From Diplocarpon mali (taxonomy: Eukaryota; Ascomycota; Leotiomycetes; Helotiales; Drepanopezizaceae), in the NCBI GenBank assembly GCA_024741835.1, contig JAENRP010000154.1, forward strand, positions 2,121 through 66,120: DNA of 64,000 nucleotides, read 5' to 3'. Below, in pieces: positions 44,627-57,170 of this stretch (the stretch's first letter is position 1; each line of letters begins with the position of its first letter). Position numbers and translations under genes: made by a program. The notes under the pieces were generated by a model. It saw only the letters and a program-made list of their open reading frames with translations. It ran no database searches and was not told where the DNA came from.

Positions 44627-47393
44627 GATTTTGTCTTGAGATCTGAGACTTGAATGAACAAACGTTGTAGAATGCGAAGCTAATAAGTTTTGTAGTAAGG
44701 CTATTTAAGCTGCTAATCTCGCATTCTTCAACCAGAATTGCAGGGCTGTCTTGGTGAGTCTATTCCTTACCTTTATACCATAACTATACTGATATTTGTT
44801 CCTATCAGCCAGTTCTCGATTTTCTCTTAAGCCTCCACTGTCACCATGCTAAATCAACTCCATCTCACCTGTCCACACGGCTCTTCTCTTCAATCCCGCA
44901 TCTTGGCGACCTCAATTCCTGTATCTCGAGTCGGCACACCAGTTCGAGAACCTCGCTGATATCTTTGACTCTAGGGGCCATTAACCTGTCCATATCTTTG
45001 GCCTGCTCTTGGGATTCTCGATGGAAAAACTGACTTCGCTGATCGCACATAGGCATTTTACTTGAACACAGACCTTTTCCTCATGGGCGTAAGTTTGGCG
45101 TTCTACGTTGTACTTCACATCAGAATACAAAATTGCTCAATTGATTTCCCTCTGAACTGTGAAGATAGCTTTGGCAGCATTGGCGGAATGTTGCTGAGTT
45201 GATGCCGTCATCCAACGCGCTCTTTGAAACATTCCTCTCTGTCGTTCATCCACATAAGAACCAGGTTGCGAATTTAGTGGTCGCCTCCTTAGCTGTAAAT
45301 TTCAAGCTGAAGGTTTCAAGATGTCTTTCCACAAACGCTCAATGCGGCAAAAATGTAAGAATGTAGTAAGCCACTTATCACTTGATATTGCCACCAAGCT
45401 CTACCACTATTGCGATAAGAAACCGGGTGAAGGTAGAGCTACTAACGGGATACGTCATTGCTCGAGTCTCGCCATGTGTTCTGGCTGTCGAATCTCTTGA
45501 ATTTACACCCCCTTGTTTCTTTTACTGTGCCAGAGAGACGCCAAGAGCTTTACTCTTCCAAGCAGTTCCTCCAACCGGAATATTCCGAGATCAATGCGAG
45601 TACGAGGCTAGTGATTTTTCGAACCTCGTACATCAATGCACAACGAGACAACTCCTTGCTGTAAGGCTGAACAGGTAACAGTACTAAGATATCATAATCT
45701 TAAGCAACCATCAAACTACTTACAGGCTCTATAATATGATATTCACAGTATTCAGCTCTTCACATGAACCGCCACAGGGAAGTTGTGGGAGGAAAGAGGT
45801 CGAAAGAACCAGAACCGGAGACTTGACTTCTGCTACCGATTTATCTACTATTGATTTTGGGCTGCAAAATATCGCGGACTCCAAGAAATTATGAGAAGAT
45901 GCATAAGATTTCTAGCTTCACGGCACCGGGAGTTGCCAAGGGTTTTAAGCGATCTGTCCTCAGAAATCAAACCGGAGAACTCTATGAGTGTGTTTTTCTT
46001 CGAAAGTGGCGGTACAGATTCTTACCTGCGAGAGGCTCGCGGATCTACTCAATAGGTAATGAGACTGCTGGTTGCTATTATCCTGCCTGAGAAGGCTTCA
46101 ACTATATGCCATGTACCAAAGTACACAGACCTTTGACGGTCATACAAGTTATGGCCTTTTTATGCCTTATGCTGGTCTTCTCTGCATTGATTTGAATGTC
46201 AATATTCTTGGAGAATAAGGGAGATTCTCTGCATCCAATCATCTGTCGTCTCTACTGCAATTCTGATAATATTGTGTGCATGTTCTCTGGGCTATTCAAG
46301 ATCATTGTTTTGACTCCTATCACGAAATTCGACTGATTTCGTACCCAGCCTTTGTTTGATGTCCTATTCAGGATTGCTCCTTTGCACAGAGGGCTGGAAG
46401 ACGAGAGAGCAGTGGCAGAGAGAAATTTTCATTATATAGTACATTGTGAATAACAGATTGTTTCTCCTTCAAGCCATCAGAGCTTTCTAAGATGTTTCTT
46501 GGTGTTCTGTATAACTTGATGTCCTATGCTATGGAACAAGTGAATGTCAAACGGAAAGGTACCTCCAGAGTCACAGTCAGCATAAGCCCCAGGCTCTGCT
46601 ATAGCAGGTGCCTCATATAGTGTTCGCCGAGATTCTGGATGACTAGAACTCTGCAGCAGCTAGGGTCGAGGAACTGCTGCGCTTTCGCCCCTAAGCTTCA
46701 TTTACTGTCCTAGGCGGCAGAGAAGGTGCTGGCCCAGATAAGGTAAGTCAAGAATACCTAGCTGAGGTTTTCAAATTCAGCAAGTTATCCTAAATGCAAT
46801 AGGTGCAGGTTATATCTCGCAGTAAGCCAGTTGCTTTTGTTGATGAAGAATATCAAGAATGTTTTCCATAACAAGTATGTCCCTTATAGCTAGAAAGATT
46901 CCAGATGACTCACTGCCATGCGACGGGGGGAAATCCTTTGATCTTCCTGACCATTCTATGTTCTTCCCGATATGTCATTAGCGAACTCGCTTTTCTACCA
47001 GCGGCTATTCGCCTTCAATTCGGTCATTCAAAGGGAGACACTAGTTCGCTTGAAAGAGCCACGACGCAAAGGTGAACTCTTATTCACCATCAAGAACAGA
47101 TCTACTAATCGCTTTCTGTCCTCTTTCCTACAAGAGCCAAGCTACGTCTTTCTTATCAACAACCAGTGGCTATTCTTTTCCTCCACCGACACCAGCTCTA
47201 CCCTGCTCCGCAAACATTAGCCTCCTGCACCTGGTTAAATTGAGCTTTCCAAGAGTTATCTTCTGACTCCTTCAACGAGAGGCAGATCTTCAGATACTGA
47301 CGTTGTGCACGTTGTCAGGCGTACAAATCAATAGCTACGACCTGAAACTTAATCTCTTCGACCTCATCTCTTGGATCCAATAGATGACTTGCG
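44627..47393. other. Gene-free, AT-richer block
   Basis: About 2.8 kb with only short, broken open frames in all phases, lower in GC than its neighbours. The right end must hold the promoter of the coiled-coil gene at 47394. I looked for transposase, reverse transcriptase and terminal repeats and recognised none. It could be untranslated sequence, a non-coding RNA locus or a decayed element. Confidence 0.4.
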
Positions 47394-49681
47394 ATGTCAA
47401 ACCAATACTTTCAATCTCAAACCTCAAAGCAGTCTATATCAGACCCTCATCCTAAAACATCTGGTCTGATTAAGGTGGTCGGAAACACTGGCAGAGTGCG
47501 AGGGAGCTCTGCAACACCAACTCCACAAGTTCTATCCCCAGCTCCGCGTCGGAGGATGCAGCCAATTATCAACAACATGAACAACATAAGTGTTGATCAA
47601 GGTAGCGCGGGCAACCGTAGCGAGCGCAGCAGTGAAAGCCGAAATATAAGTCCAACTGCTAGCATCAGGTCATCTCGTGGTTCTGTGTCGCAAAGCCGCA
47701 GAGGCCTTAACACAAACATGAATTCTGGCGAGAAATTTGGCAAAAACCATTCATTCGCTACAAGCACTGGTCGTATGAATCCGAATGTCCCACCTTTCCA
47801 TTCCTCGTATAAACAGGGCCAGCCATCCTTTAACACTTCGCTGGTCTTGCAGAATGTAAGATGAATAGATACATAGCTAGTACGTTCTCACTAACTCTTT
47901 TATAGCAAAGCAAATTTATCATGTGTTCTTCAGAATTCCAAGCAAAGCTGAATAACCTTATCAATAAAATTGAAGGCAGCGAAAACATCAGCTCAGCCTA
48001 CCAAAACACACTGATCAAGGATGTACGAGACCTTGCGCAGCAGTATGATAATCAACAAAGACAGTTGCAGCAGGACATCGACAGAGTAATAGTGGAGAAG
48101 GATAGCTATCTTCATCAACTCAATAACGCTGCTGGGAATGTTCAGAAGGCATATGCTGACCGCGATCGGTTTGGAAAGGAAAGAGATGATCTGCGGCGAT
48201 CCTATGAGGACTTGAAGATGAAAGCACAGAAGAGTACCGAAAGACTCAATGAGCTTGTTCAACACTGGGTCAACAAGAATGTTACAATGATGGATGAGAT
48301 TGCGCACAAGGATGCCCAGCTCGAAGGAAAGCGTTCCCTGTTGATTGCTGCAAACCCTGAACCAAGCCCTCGTTTTCCAACGATAGGCAAATTTAGAGGT
48401 CGTGATCCTTTCACATCGCCCTTGATGTCCGCTACTGCATTGGAGAACTTCACCAGAGGAAGCATTGGTTCAAGCAAGAGTAAAAATACCAGTATGTTAT
48501 CTATATCACCCATTTCGAAAGTTACAGGCCTGGCTGGAACTGGCTTTGGTCAATCATCAGCACTTGGCTTTATCCATCCTGAAATTGGGCCCCCTAATGC
48601 TGTAACAGATGAGTTCGTAGTCTCCAAGGACCAGCCTGCTCGTCGTCGACCCAACCCAAATCTCTTACCAACTGGTCCAGCTCCGGCAGGCAGACCTCTT
48701 GTCCCAGAGAGCCCTTGGGACTCGGAATCATCTCGAGCATACAACACGGAGCCAGGAGACACCCCCCATTCGTCTGAAGATACTTCTTTAGCTTTGGCTC
48801 TCGTCTTACATACCAATGTGCACGACCCCTCCCCAGTCTATCAACAAGAGTTCTCCGACCTCTATGTCATGGTGGAGGGCTGGGTCCAATCATATTGCCA
48901 TCAACCAAACTTGGAGAACGATCGGGTAGTTGCCAGAACCAACCAGAAACTTTGGTCCTTCATGATGAACTGCACATATCCTGGTCAGCGCCAGGACTCT
49001 CATACGCATGTCATGACTCTCCTCAATGATACCACGTCAAGATCATGGTTTGTGATGAGAATGGGGATCTCCTACATCATGGAAGAAATTCTGTCGTTTG
49101 CGCCATACAAGACGTTTAGTGCGGATATTGATGCCGAACTTGAGTCTGTTAAGCTCGAGATTGCAGAGCGAGGTTAGCAAACTATACAGCCTGGTTTGTT
49201 GAGTTACTAACAAACTCTTCCAGGTCTAGCCAACGAAGCTCGTCAAGCACTCGTTGATAAGCGGGCCAAAGCCATCCAGAAAATTGTGTCGTCACCCAAC
49301 TGGGCAGCTTTTCGGCAAACATCGCTGGCTACTCACAGCAAGCGGCTTCGGGACATTCTAGGACCGATGTTGAACGACTACTCGCTCCGCTCCACTGCTG
49401 GTTCCGATCTTGGTGCTATCATTCTGAAAGCCTGGGATCTTTCGGTCAACATGAATACGTCGCAACTGACCTTCCAGATCTATTTCCCAGAGACAGCACA
49501 GAAATTCAATGCTTCTACCATGATTGCAAAGGACAAGAAGTACACCGATGCAATGGCATTGCAGATCAAGCAGGCTCGGCTTAAGCTGGTCATCACTCCA
49601 GTTGTAACTATGCGCGATGACCGTGGCACCACAATCCGGGCCAAGAATCTCCACAAGTCGACGGTCTTGACAATGGGTTAG
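47394..49681 (+). CDS. Uncharacterised coiled-coil protein
   Basis: I do not recognise this family; it reads as a conserved ascomycete protein. Exons 47394-47855, 47906-49172 and 49224-49681 join cleanly (phases 0 and 1) to 728 aa. Residues 1-150 are Ser/Arg/Asn-rich and probably disordered. Residues about 165-280 form a strong coiled coil (KDVRDLAQQYDNQQRQLQQD, ERDDLRRSYEDLKMKAQKST). A second disordered, Pro-rich part follows to about residue 440. The C-terminal about 280 residues are a globular helical domain beginning near YVMVEGWVQSYCHQPN, with WSFMMNCTYP and RLRDILGPMLNDYSLR. No signal peptide, membrane helix or catalytic motif. The start codon could be later, since the N-terminus is low-complexity. 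Confidence 0.82.
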
Positions 49682-50770
49682 ATTCCAATCTAAACCCGTG
49701 CCTCAGAATGCATTTGTGTCTCTTAGGGGTTATCACCAGGAAATTCGCGTTCTGTCCCTAACGTCTCTTCCAAATCACCCTTGTGGTTCGTATTCGGATG
49801 CTGCGAAGTGGGTTTCTTGAGTTACAACAAAGTGCAAAGTTCTTTTGGGAGGACACAAATCTGAAATGGTCTTCAATACATTTCTCCCTCCTCCAAACTA
49901 GAATATGCCGAGCGAAGAAGCTCGCTGACAACTTCAACCTTAGTCTTCTCCGCAGCGCCTTGGGAATCAGGGATTTATGGACCTTCTCGATTACCAATTG
50001 CTCCTGTTTTGTGACACAATTCCTCGCATACTTTCTTTCTTTTTTACCAAAAAGTTTTCAAAAATCGACATCTGCCGACTATCATGACTCTCTTGCATGG
50101 GTCTTTGTTGTTTTCTACAACTACAGTCCGCCTCGCGGTGGTCTTGCAGAGCTAAAGAGTTGGCGTTTGGCTGCTGCATCTCTATCTGGATCGCCTCTTC
50201 CTGGTTGGCAGCTTTTCCTTTATATTTGTGATAACGCGGGATAGGCATGCTGTGGGCATTGTCTCTTGCGGTGGGCGTAATTTCAATGCACATCTAAAAA
50301 TGAAGGATCGCAAGGCGGGTTTTGCTTTTCAGGGACAATCAGAGCGAGGCATTGGATGGACTCAGGTCACATCTTGCTTTCAAAAGTCTCCCGCACAATA
50401 GAACCGAAATACTATCTGCATAATTAAAATCTAAGTTTCCAAGGGCCGAATCACTTTGAGATGTGATGCTGAAAAAGTGACGGCCATAATTTAAAATCTG
50501 ACAGACACATTAGTAGTTGCTCGCTAGCTCAGACTGGCAATGTCGTAGGCCTTGGAGATACTCTACCAACCCTTGCAAATCCCATTTGATACTTGAACAA
50601 CGGAGTGGATATGACTGTTATCAAGTGACGGGCTAGAACTTTTGCCGTCCCTTCCTTGGGACCTCTGACATCAGTTAAATGAGAAATGGCTATAAGCATA
50701 CCTCTCCGCAATTTGCTAGACTCTGATCAGGACGAACGTTTCGTTATTTCAAATTCTCACTCTACCAAAA
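49682..50770. other. Intergenic, no gene supported
   Basis: 3' flank of the coiled-coil gene and upstream of the dehydrogenase relic. A 153-codon frame at 49783-50244 is open on the plus strand, but its composition is not protein-like and I recognise nothing in it. Confidence 0.45.
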
Positions 50771-51655
50771 ATGGCACCCAAATATCTCTCTCTTAAATTT
50801 ACTCTCGTCACAGGCGGCGCGGGCGACATCGGCTTAGAGACGTCCAAATATCTCATCTCTCTCGGAAAATCCATCAACATCGTAGGCCGAACGGGGAAAA
50901 CCTTCGCTCAAGCAGCCGAGATCTCGGCCATTGAATGAGCTACTATGTTCTCGATACCGGGTCATCGCAGCCATCCCAGCTTTTGTAAGAAAGTCATCAA
51001 GGGGCAAACCGAGGTCGATTGTCTTATCAACAATACTGCTGTTCAGAGACCGCTCTACATTAATGATTTCGATCTCGGGAGCGGGGATCAGGATATTGAT
51101 ATCAACATCCGCGGACCCATGGCATTTGACGATCCGATTCTTGGAGCAATTCAAGGGGAAAGATGCGGCTACTCTTATCAACATTTCGAGCTTGCCGGGG
51201 TATGTGCCCGTCAGCGTCGTCAACCCCGTCTACAATGCCAGGAAGGCCTGGGTTCATTTCTGGACCTTAACATGCGCAAAGAGACAATACCCACTGTCCT
51301 TGATCTCCACACATATTTCCAGAAGCGAAGTGCCGACAACTGTTTCCTCGCCTCTTGGAGTTTTACAACCTATTTTTATTACGTGAGCTAGCTGGCGAAG
51401 GACGTCAAGGGAAAGAAAATCAAGATCGTGGAGATTACGCCGTTGACTGTGGCCACGAATCTGCATCGGAATCCGGACGACATCACGAAGGACAAGAACC
51501 CGGACTCGCTGAAACTGGGGGACTATATGGATTTTGTCAAGCAGGGATTCGAGGAAGACAAGGAGACTGTTGGCGCGGGTCCGAATTTCGAGATTGTGGA
51601 AAGGTGGTCTACAGAGTTCGCAGGAGATCATCAGAAGGCTGCTTCTGGTTAGGGA
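50771..51655 (+). pseudogene. Broken short-chain dehydrogenase (SDR, DltE-like)
   Basis: Rossmann-fold oxidoreductase relic. The first frame reads MAPKYLSLKFTLVTGGAGDI, the TGxxxGI cofactor loop, and ends at TGA 50936-50938. The remaining homology is split between two frames: VDCLINNTAVQRPLYINDFD (frame of 50945), VIAAIPAFV and KDAATLINISSLPGYVPVSV with the YxxxK-like VYNARKAW (frame of 50931), then KIVEITPLTVATNLHR and FVKQGFEEDKETVGAG (frame of 51428). About 100 bp of unrelated sequence seems inserted at about 51290-51395. The usual NNAG motif is changed to NNTA. The ATG and leader look intact, so a truncated 55-aa product could still be made. No plausible set of introns repairs it. Confidence 0.85.
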
Positions 51656-52527
51656 GTCGTTGACGGTCATTGCAGAAGAAGGGTATGTTGGAACGAACTA
51701 CACAAACCCGGAATGTTTTACTGCTGGGGTGGTGGTGGTTTTCAGGATCAAGAATAGATGCCCATCTTGAGCATGGTGGATTGAATAACTCTGTACCAAG
51801 TAGACATCTATAACGGGAATAGGAAAGGCTCATATTGACCCATATTCGGTGCCGAGTCTTCTCGGAACAGACTGCCTCAAGCTTCGCTGAAATACCTCTT
51901 TCAACAAGATGACCTGAGAAGTCTTGACCGGGCCCTATGGAGATGAGGAACGAAAAATATCCCCTGGTTTGAAGGCAAAGAAAAGAGGCAGAGCCGCAAA
52001 AGAGCCAAAATAGGCATGGTAGGAGAACTCAAAATTATAGGATCCCTGGAGGATTGAGTCTATGGGACTGCATAAACCATAGATCTGACAACGAGGTAAA
52101 ATGTATAATCGGCTAAGAATCGCCGAACACTGATGTTGCTCACAGACAATCCTATAGCCGCATGTTTTCACGGGGGTCGTGACTCGTCACGGGGTATCTA
52201 TATTTAAGGTTGTTAGCACAACCCCCCCAGACTTCTTGGCAAAACCTCACGGAGTTCACCAATCCCTGTCAATCAACCCCCGAGACCCCCTCCTATCAAC
52301 GACATACGGTGCTGATCATTGAAGCGCATACGATCTCGTCTTCCCAGACCAGATTACAGTCTGCGAAATACGACAGACACGCTCGTCGCTTCACTGTAGC
52401 GCGTATCTCCAGATCGCACTACGGCCTGATAGCGCATCAGATGGACACGAACCGTGACAGGAACCGATAATCGACGGAGAGCTGTGACGGCGTTGCGGCG
52501 CATTCAAAGATTGTGCAGCAAGCAGAT
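51656..52527. other. Intergenic upstream of spt20
   Basis: No gene supported. The right half (about 52200-52527) is probably the promoter and leader of the Spt20 gene. Confidence 0.5.
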
Positions 52528-55500
52528 ATGGCACCCTCCATAACAGCGACTCAGTCGCAGTCGCAGTCGCTCTCGCAGTCCTCGAAAATCAAGCGCCCGA
52601 TACCTCCCGGGATCCAGACAAATGGCATCCATTCCTCAACCTCCTCCCCTTCGCCGTCCATGTCTGCCGGCAGGCTCCCCTCTGCAAAATATCCCCCAAA
52701 CTCCGCGACAAGCAATGGGGTTGGAGCAAATTCGGGCGCAAGGTCTGCGAACCGGGCCAGATTCCACCATCCTGGTCGAGGACAAAGGAATGGTAGCGTT
52801 GGATTAAGATCTGCCAATCTTGCTGGGGAAGTCATTAGCCATATCGCGGAACCTCAGCCCTACAGTATGTCGTATGATCCGTAAATCATCATAATGAATA
52901 CTAATGTGGTAGTCAAATCGGACGAGTATATTCTGAAAAAGTATCGCGGCTTCCCGCCCTCTTTAGTCATCCATCTGTACCCAAATCATTTCCGGTTCGA
53001 CCAACAAGAAGGCAGCTTCACGTACAAGTCTCCCATGAGAATTGTTATCGAACATCTGAAGTCTCGAACTATTCCCCACGACCTGGTCGAGTTCTTTGAA
53101 GACATCTCATACTACGAAGGCTGTATGATTGTGCAGATCTATGACCACAAGTCAATTGCGCCGTCGCAGAACTCGAACCGACCGAAAACAGGGCTTGGAA
53201 AGACAGTTCCGTTTTCAATGCATAATTACAATGCCTACCTCACTCCATCTTCTTACGTCCCATACCCAATCGAAGCAGTTCCAGGGAAGAGCAAAGATGA
53301 AAATGAGAAGAAGCTCTCTACACGTAAAGATAAAGAGAACATGCCAGCTCCGGAACTACCCAACGAAGCTCAGCGTGACCGGGTTGCACCCCTCCCGAAG
53401 AAGCCCAAGGTCATGACAGTAGTCCTTCGGCCAACACCTCTGAGCATCCATGCCGACCTTGCGGTTAAAGCCTCTGAGACCCAGCCTACTGGTGATAGTC
53501 GAAAGGAATCTCGACAGGAGGTCGGTGCTGGACCGCTATCTGCAATCTTACCCCCGACGCCAACATTAGCCGTCCCTACAACTCCCCAGACGAGTTCCAT
53601 GGCGCCTCCTGCGAAGCGACAGAAAAAAGCGGATGCGGAAATCAGCAGCAGCTGTGACTACTACTCAGCGGAAGCGCAGATCACCCTTGCTACCACTGCT
53701 CCTTTGATGCTTGAGCCTGTACATAGCGCAGGCCAAGCAGCTGCCCTGCTAGAATCGCTGGCTCATCCAATGCACTCAGAAGCACCTCCGGCACCCAAGA
53801 CTCGAAAGAGAACTGTCGCAGAAATGGCCGCGGACCAAGCTCAAGCAGCAGACGAGGAGAGATACATGCTAATATTCGATGAACGCCTTGGATCAAGGGC
53901 TATTGGAGCACAGGGTGTTGCCAACTCGGTAGATAGCGATGGTCAAGCCGGTGGTGCCTCATTCGAGCCTAGATTTGAAAGATTTAAGACCCTTGAAAAT
54001 ATCAGAGCTCAACATGAAGAGACCAAAAGGATCGATAAGCTCAGGCGAGAAGAGACAGAAAGAAAAAATCGGCAAGAGATGGAGCGGAACAAACTACGGG
54101 ATGATGCAGAGAAGAAGGAGCAAGAGAGATCTCGACTCACAGCGATGCAGCAAGCGGCGGCCCGGCAAAACTTGCAACAAGAAGCCCACCGGCGCCATCT
54201 TGCACAGCAAGCTGCACAGAGCCAGCAAGGCCTTCAAGGCGCGTCCCAGATGCAACAAGGTGGCCAGACACAGGTTTCTCATGCCCATCCTCCTCAAGCC
54301 AACGGCCTCGCTACAAATGGTATTGCAGCCCAGCCACAACGATTTCACCAGCAGCAGGTGTCACAGGCACAGGCGTCTTCTCCCATCATCCGCAACGGCA
54401 CACCTCAAAGCCAATCCTCGCCAGGGGTCAATAATATTGGCAATAATCCAATGCAAAATTCTACATCGAGCATGGGTGGCAGTCCTCCGCGGCCAACCTC
54501 CGCTGTACATCAAAACCACCCTCAGATGGGAGCTCCAACATCTCATGGCATGGCTGCGCAGCGAAGTCAGCAAAGTCATGCCGGCACGCCTCGCATGCCA
54601 AATGCTACCCCTAACCTCCAGTCCACCCCTCTGAATCGTCAGATGAGCCAAACACTTCGAATGACACAGGGTAGTCCAATGGCACAAGGAATGATGAATG
54701 GCCAACAAATGAATTCTCAGCAAGCGCAAGCAATGCAACAGATGAATCCGCAACAAGCACAGGCCATGCAGCAGCAAGCAAGGATGGCACAGATGATGCG
54801 AAACCAGCAGGTTGCGCAGGGCCAATTGAACTCGCAGCAGTATATGGCGGCACAAGTACTGAGGAGCCAACAACAGCAACAGCAGCAGCAGCAGCAACAG
54901 CAGCAAGGGGGCGGCAGCATGCCACAGCTTCAGCAAACGTATGCAGCTCAAATGGCTGCAATGGCACAGCGTTCGGGATCAAATATGAATCAGCATATGA
55001 TGAACCCAGCAATGGCTGGAATGAACCCTGCAACATTACAGCAGATGCAGAATACGATGCAACTCCAGCAGATGAACCATATGCGTGCCCAGGCGGCCCA
55101 AGTCGCTGCTCAACAACAAAGTCCGCAACCTCAAAATCCACAACAAGCTTTATATCAGCAACAAGGTATGTGTTAAATCCCTTTTCGCTATGAGAATGTC
55201 TTCAAAAGCTCTTGAGATCTTGAGTATCGATTCATCTTTCCAGGGTAGACGATTCTAAGATATTTCCTGCATCTGATATGTTGTAGAGCATAAGGCTAAC
55301 TTTCTTGAAGTGATGGCAATGGCGCATAACATGTATCAGACTCAGAGACCGAAAATTGCGGCAAATTACAGCAATGGCATTATGCCCGAAGAAGCTGATA
55401 AGCAGCTCCGTGCTACATGCCAAAACGCCGCCTCGCAGCAAATGCAGCGTCAATTCGCGGCTAGGCGTGCAGCTCAACAACAACATCAAGCACAGATGAT

Positions 55501-55567
55501 GTTGCAGGCTCAGGGGCAAGGAATGCAGGGCAATATTAACGGAATGCATAATGGTATGGGCATGTAA
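52528..55567 (+). CDS. Spt20, SAGA coactivator subunit
   Basis: Structural subunit of the SAGA histone acetyltransferase complex, acting in the nucleus. Exons 52528-52864, 52913-55165 and 55311-55567 join (both phase 1) to 948 aa. The Spt20 domain starts just after intron 1: SDEYILKKYRGFPPSLVIHL, PNHFRFDQQEGSFTYKSPM, RTIPHDLVEFFEDISYYEGC and MIVQIYDHK. The middle and C-terminal two thirds are low-complexity, very rich in Gln, Met, Ala and Asn, with a 13-Gln run and a charged helix (ETKRIDKLRREETERKNRQE). I took the ATG at 52528 (MAPSITATQSQSQ). The last exon is assigned from a good acceptor (TTGAAG) and a matching Gln/Met-rich frame; it is less certain than the rest. Confidence 0.93.
54868..54906 (+). 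repeat. CAR (polyglutamine) run
   Basis: Thirteen consecutive Gln codons, CAA and CAG mixed, inside the Spt20 gene. The interruptions by CAA should limit slippage. Confidence 0.95.
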
Positions 55568-56243
55568 AAGGCTAGGTGTATAAAAAAATTCGGCGTTACA
55601 TTTCGGAGGAGCATTAGAGGTCACGATGGCATTGGACGGGATTGGATTGATTTAACCCTTTAGCGTTGGTTGTTTGAAATTTGAGATAATGTGGAAAAGG
55701 CGCTTCGGGGGGCTGGTCTTGAGACACTTTGACGGACAATCGTGGCGTTGGGTTATTTTCAATCGGATCAACGCTGTATAAACTCGCAGAACCATAAGGT
55801 TCTTATCTGGGAGAGGACGGTGTACCATAGACTCTGAATCTATCTGCCTACCGAACTGCAATAGTGTATATTTCCGAGTCAGTTCCTTGAACTGTCTCTC
55901 CGACGTTGATATTCTTTATAAACTCGATATCAAAAATGGACAACTGGTTTCTCTGAAGGAATACTTGATTCCGAGTCCTTGGCCCGGATCGAAGTATATT
56001 ATGGGACGTTGAAGTCTACTGAGAGCCCAGATTCAGTTACTAATGTTAGAGGTATTACTTCTTGAGAAGCATTCCTGTTTACTACAATCTTGTTGTGGCG
56101 GGTAGCACATAACTATCTGTTACAGACTGGCGTTTGGCTTTGCAATGGGACTACTTGCTGTAGTCCAAAATTATGTACACTATGGATATCGTATACTATC
56201 AGGCTCGACACATCCTTTTCATACAATATAACCTGATCCAAGA
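55568..56243. other. Intergenic between convergent genes
   Basis: 3' flanks of spt20 and the Emi1-like gene; AT-rich, no gene seen. Confidence 0.55.
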
Positions 56244-56945
56244 CTATCCGCCCACACTCTCATCCACCTTCCCACTCCTCCACTCCAGCTCCCGCTTCCG
56301 CCACTCCTCATCCGTGCCCTCAAACTTCGGAAACGGTGTAGTAAACGCCTTCCCCCACTCCATCTTCCTCTCGCGACTCCTCCATACATCCTCACTGCTC
56401 TCCCTGCCCAGAGCTTTCGCGTACTTCGCGCTCTCCCTCTGCCTGTAATGCTCCTTGATCGCCTTTTGCTTCTCCTTCTCCGGATACGTTCGCGTGCGCA
56501 TGCAGAACCAGAAGTCGTTCCAGTCATCCGAACACGACCTCAGGGTGCCGTAGCGGTAGAGATCGTTCCACCGTCCGCCAAAGGAGTTACAATAGAAGGC
56601 CTGGTCAAAAGCGCTGCGGCAGCTCATGGAGGTGGGGAGGATTTGTTCGTTGAGAGGCTCGTTAGTGGAGTCTGTGTCTGCATTGAGAGGGCTTGGGGAG
56701 GGGAGTCGATTCGAGGAGGCATCTCGAGGGACGCGCTGGTATTTCGTGCGGCTGGGTTGCGCGTCGGCTTGGAGTTCCTTGAGGAAGGAATTGAGTTCTT
56801 GCTCTGCTAGGTCATCCCTAGAGAGTGGTTTCGCTGATGATGTATCCGAAGGCCGAGGATCTGGTTGCGTGTTTGATTGAGACGGCATTTTAGAGCCGCT
56901 CTGCTGCGGAGATGAGGGATTCGGTGTTGACCAGAGCCAACCCAT
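56244..56945 (-). CDS. Emi1-like DUF3128 protein with twin CX9C motif
   Basis: Homologue of yeast early meiotic induction protein 1 (DUF3128). Single exon, 233 aa from the ATG at 56945 (MGWLWSTPNPSS). The conserved domain reads SCRSAFDQAFYCNSFGGRW and LRSCSDDWNDFWFCMRTR. Its four cysteines, C109/C119 and C138/C148, each have exactly nine residues between them, a twin CX9C arrangement as in CHCH proteins imported into the mitochondrial intermembrane space by Mia40. That location is inference from the motif. The N-terminal 100 residues are polar and probably disordered. The gene is divergent from yme2, whose product is mitochondrial. Confidence 0.88.
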   Translation of the reverse strand: MGWLWSTPNPSSPQQSGSKMPSQSNTQPDPRPSDTSSAKPLSRDDLAEQELNSFLKELQADAQPSRTKYQRVPRDASSNRLPSPSPLNADTDSTNEPLNEQILPTSMSCRSAFDQAFYCNSFGGRWNDLYRYGTLRSCSDDWNDFWFCMRTRTYPEKEKQKAIKEHYRQRESAKYAKALGRESSEDVWRSRERKMEWGKAFTTPFPKFEGTDEEWRKRELEWRSGKVDESVGG

Positions 56946-57170
56946 TGTAGTCGTGCCTTTCAAAAATGAGGCTGACGTTTTTGGTATTTACTCAACTGAC
57001 ATGGGGAAAGCCTCGAGTCTTGGCAAGGAGGCATTTCAGCCTCATGATCTCATCTGCAAGAAGGTCTTCGAACGACGAGTCCAATGTCCCTGAAAACCTT
57101 GAAAACTTGATGATACTCAAGGGTTTGTTCCAATATGGCGTGTGTGCCCATACACTGATTTGATTCAAAT
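56946..57170. promoter_or_regulatory. Compact bidirectional promoter, emi1-like and yme2
   Basis: Only 225 bp separate the two start codons, so the two genes must share most regulatory DNA. I cannot name a specific site. Confidence 0.6.

Noticed and set aside
49783..50244. 153-codon open frame downstream of the coiled-coil gene
   Set aside because: Composition is irregular, no family resemblance, and position fits a 3' untranslated region.
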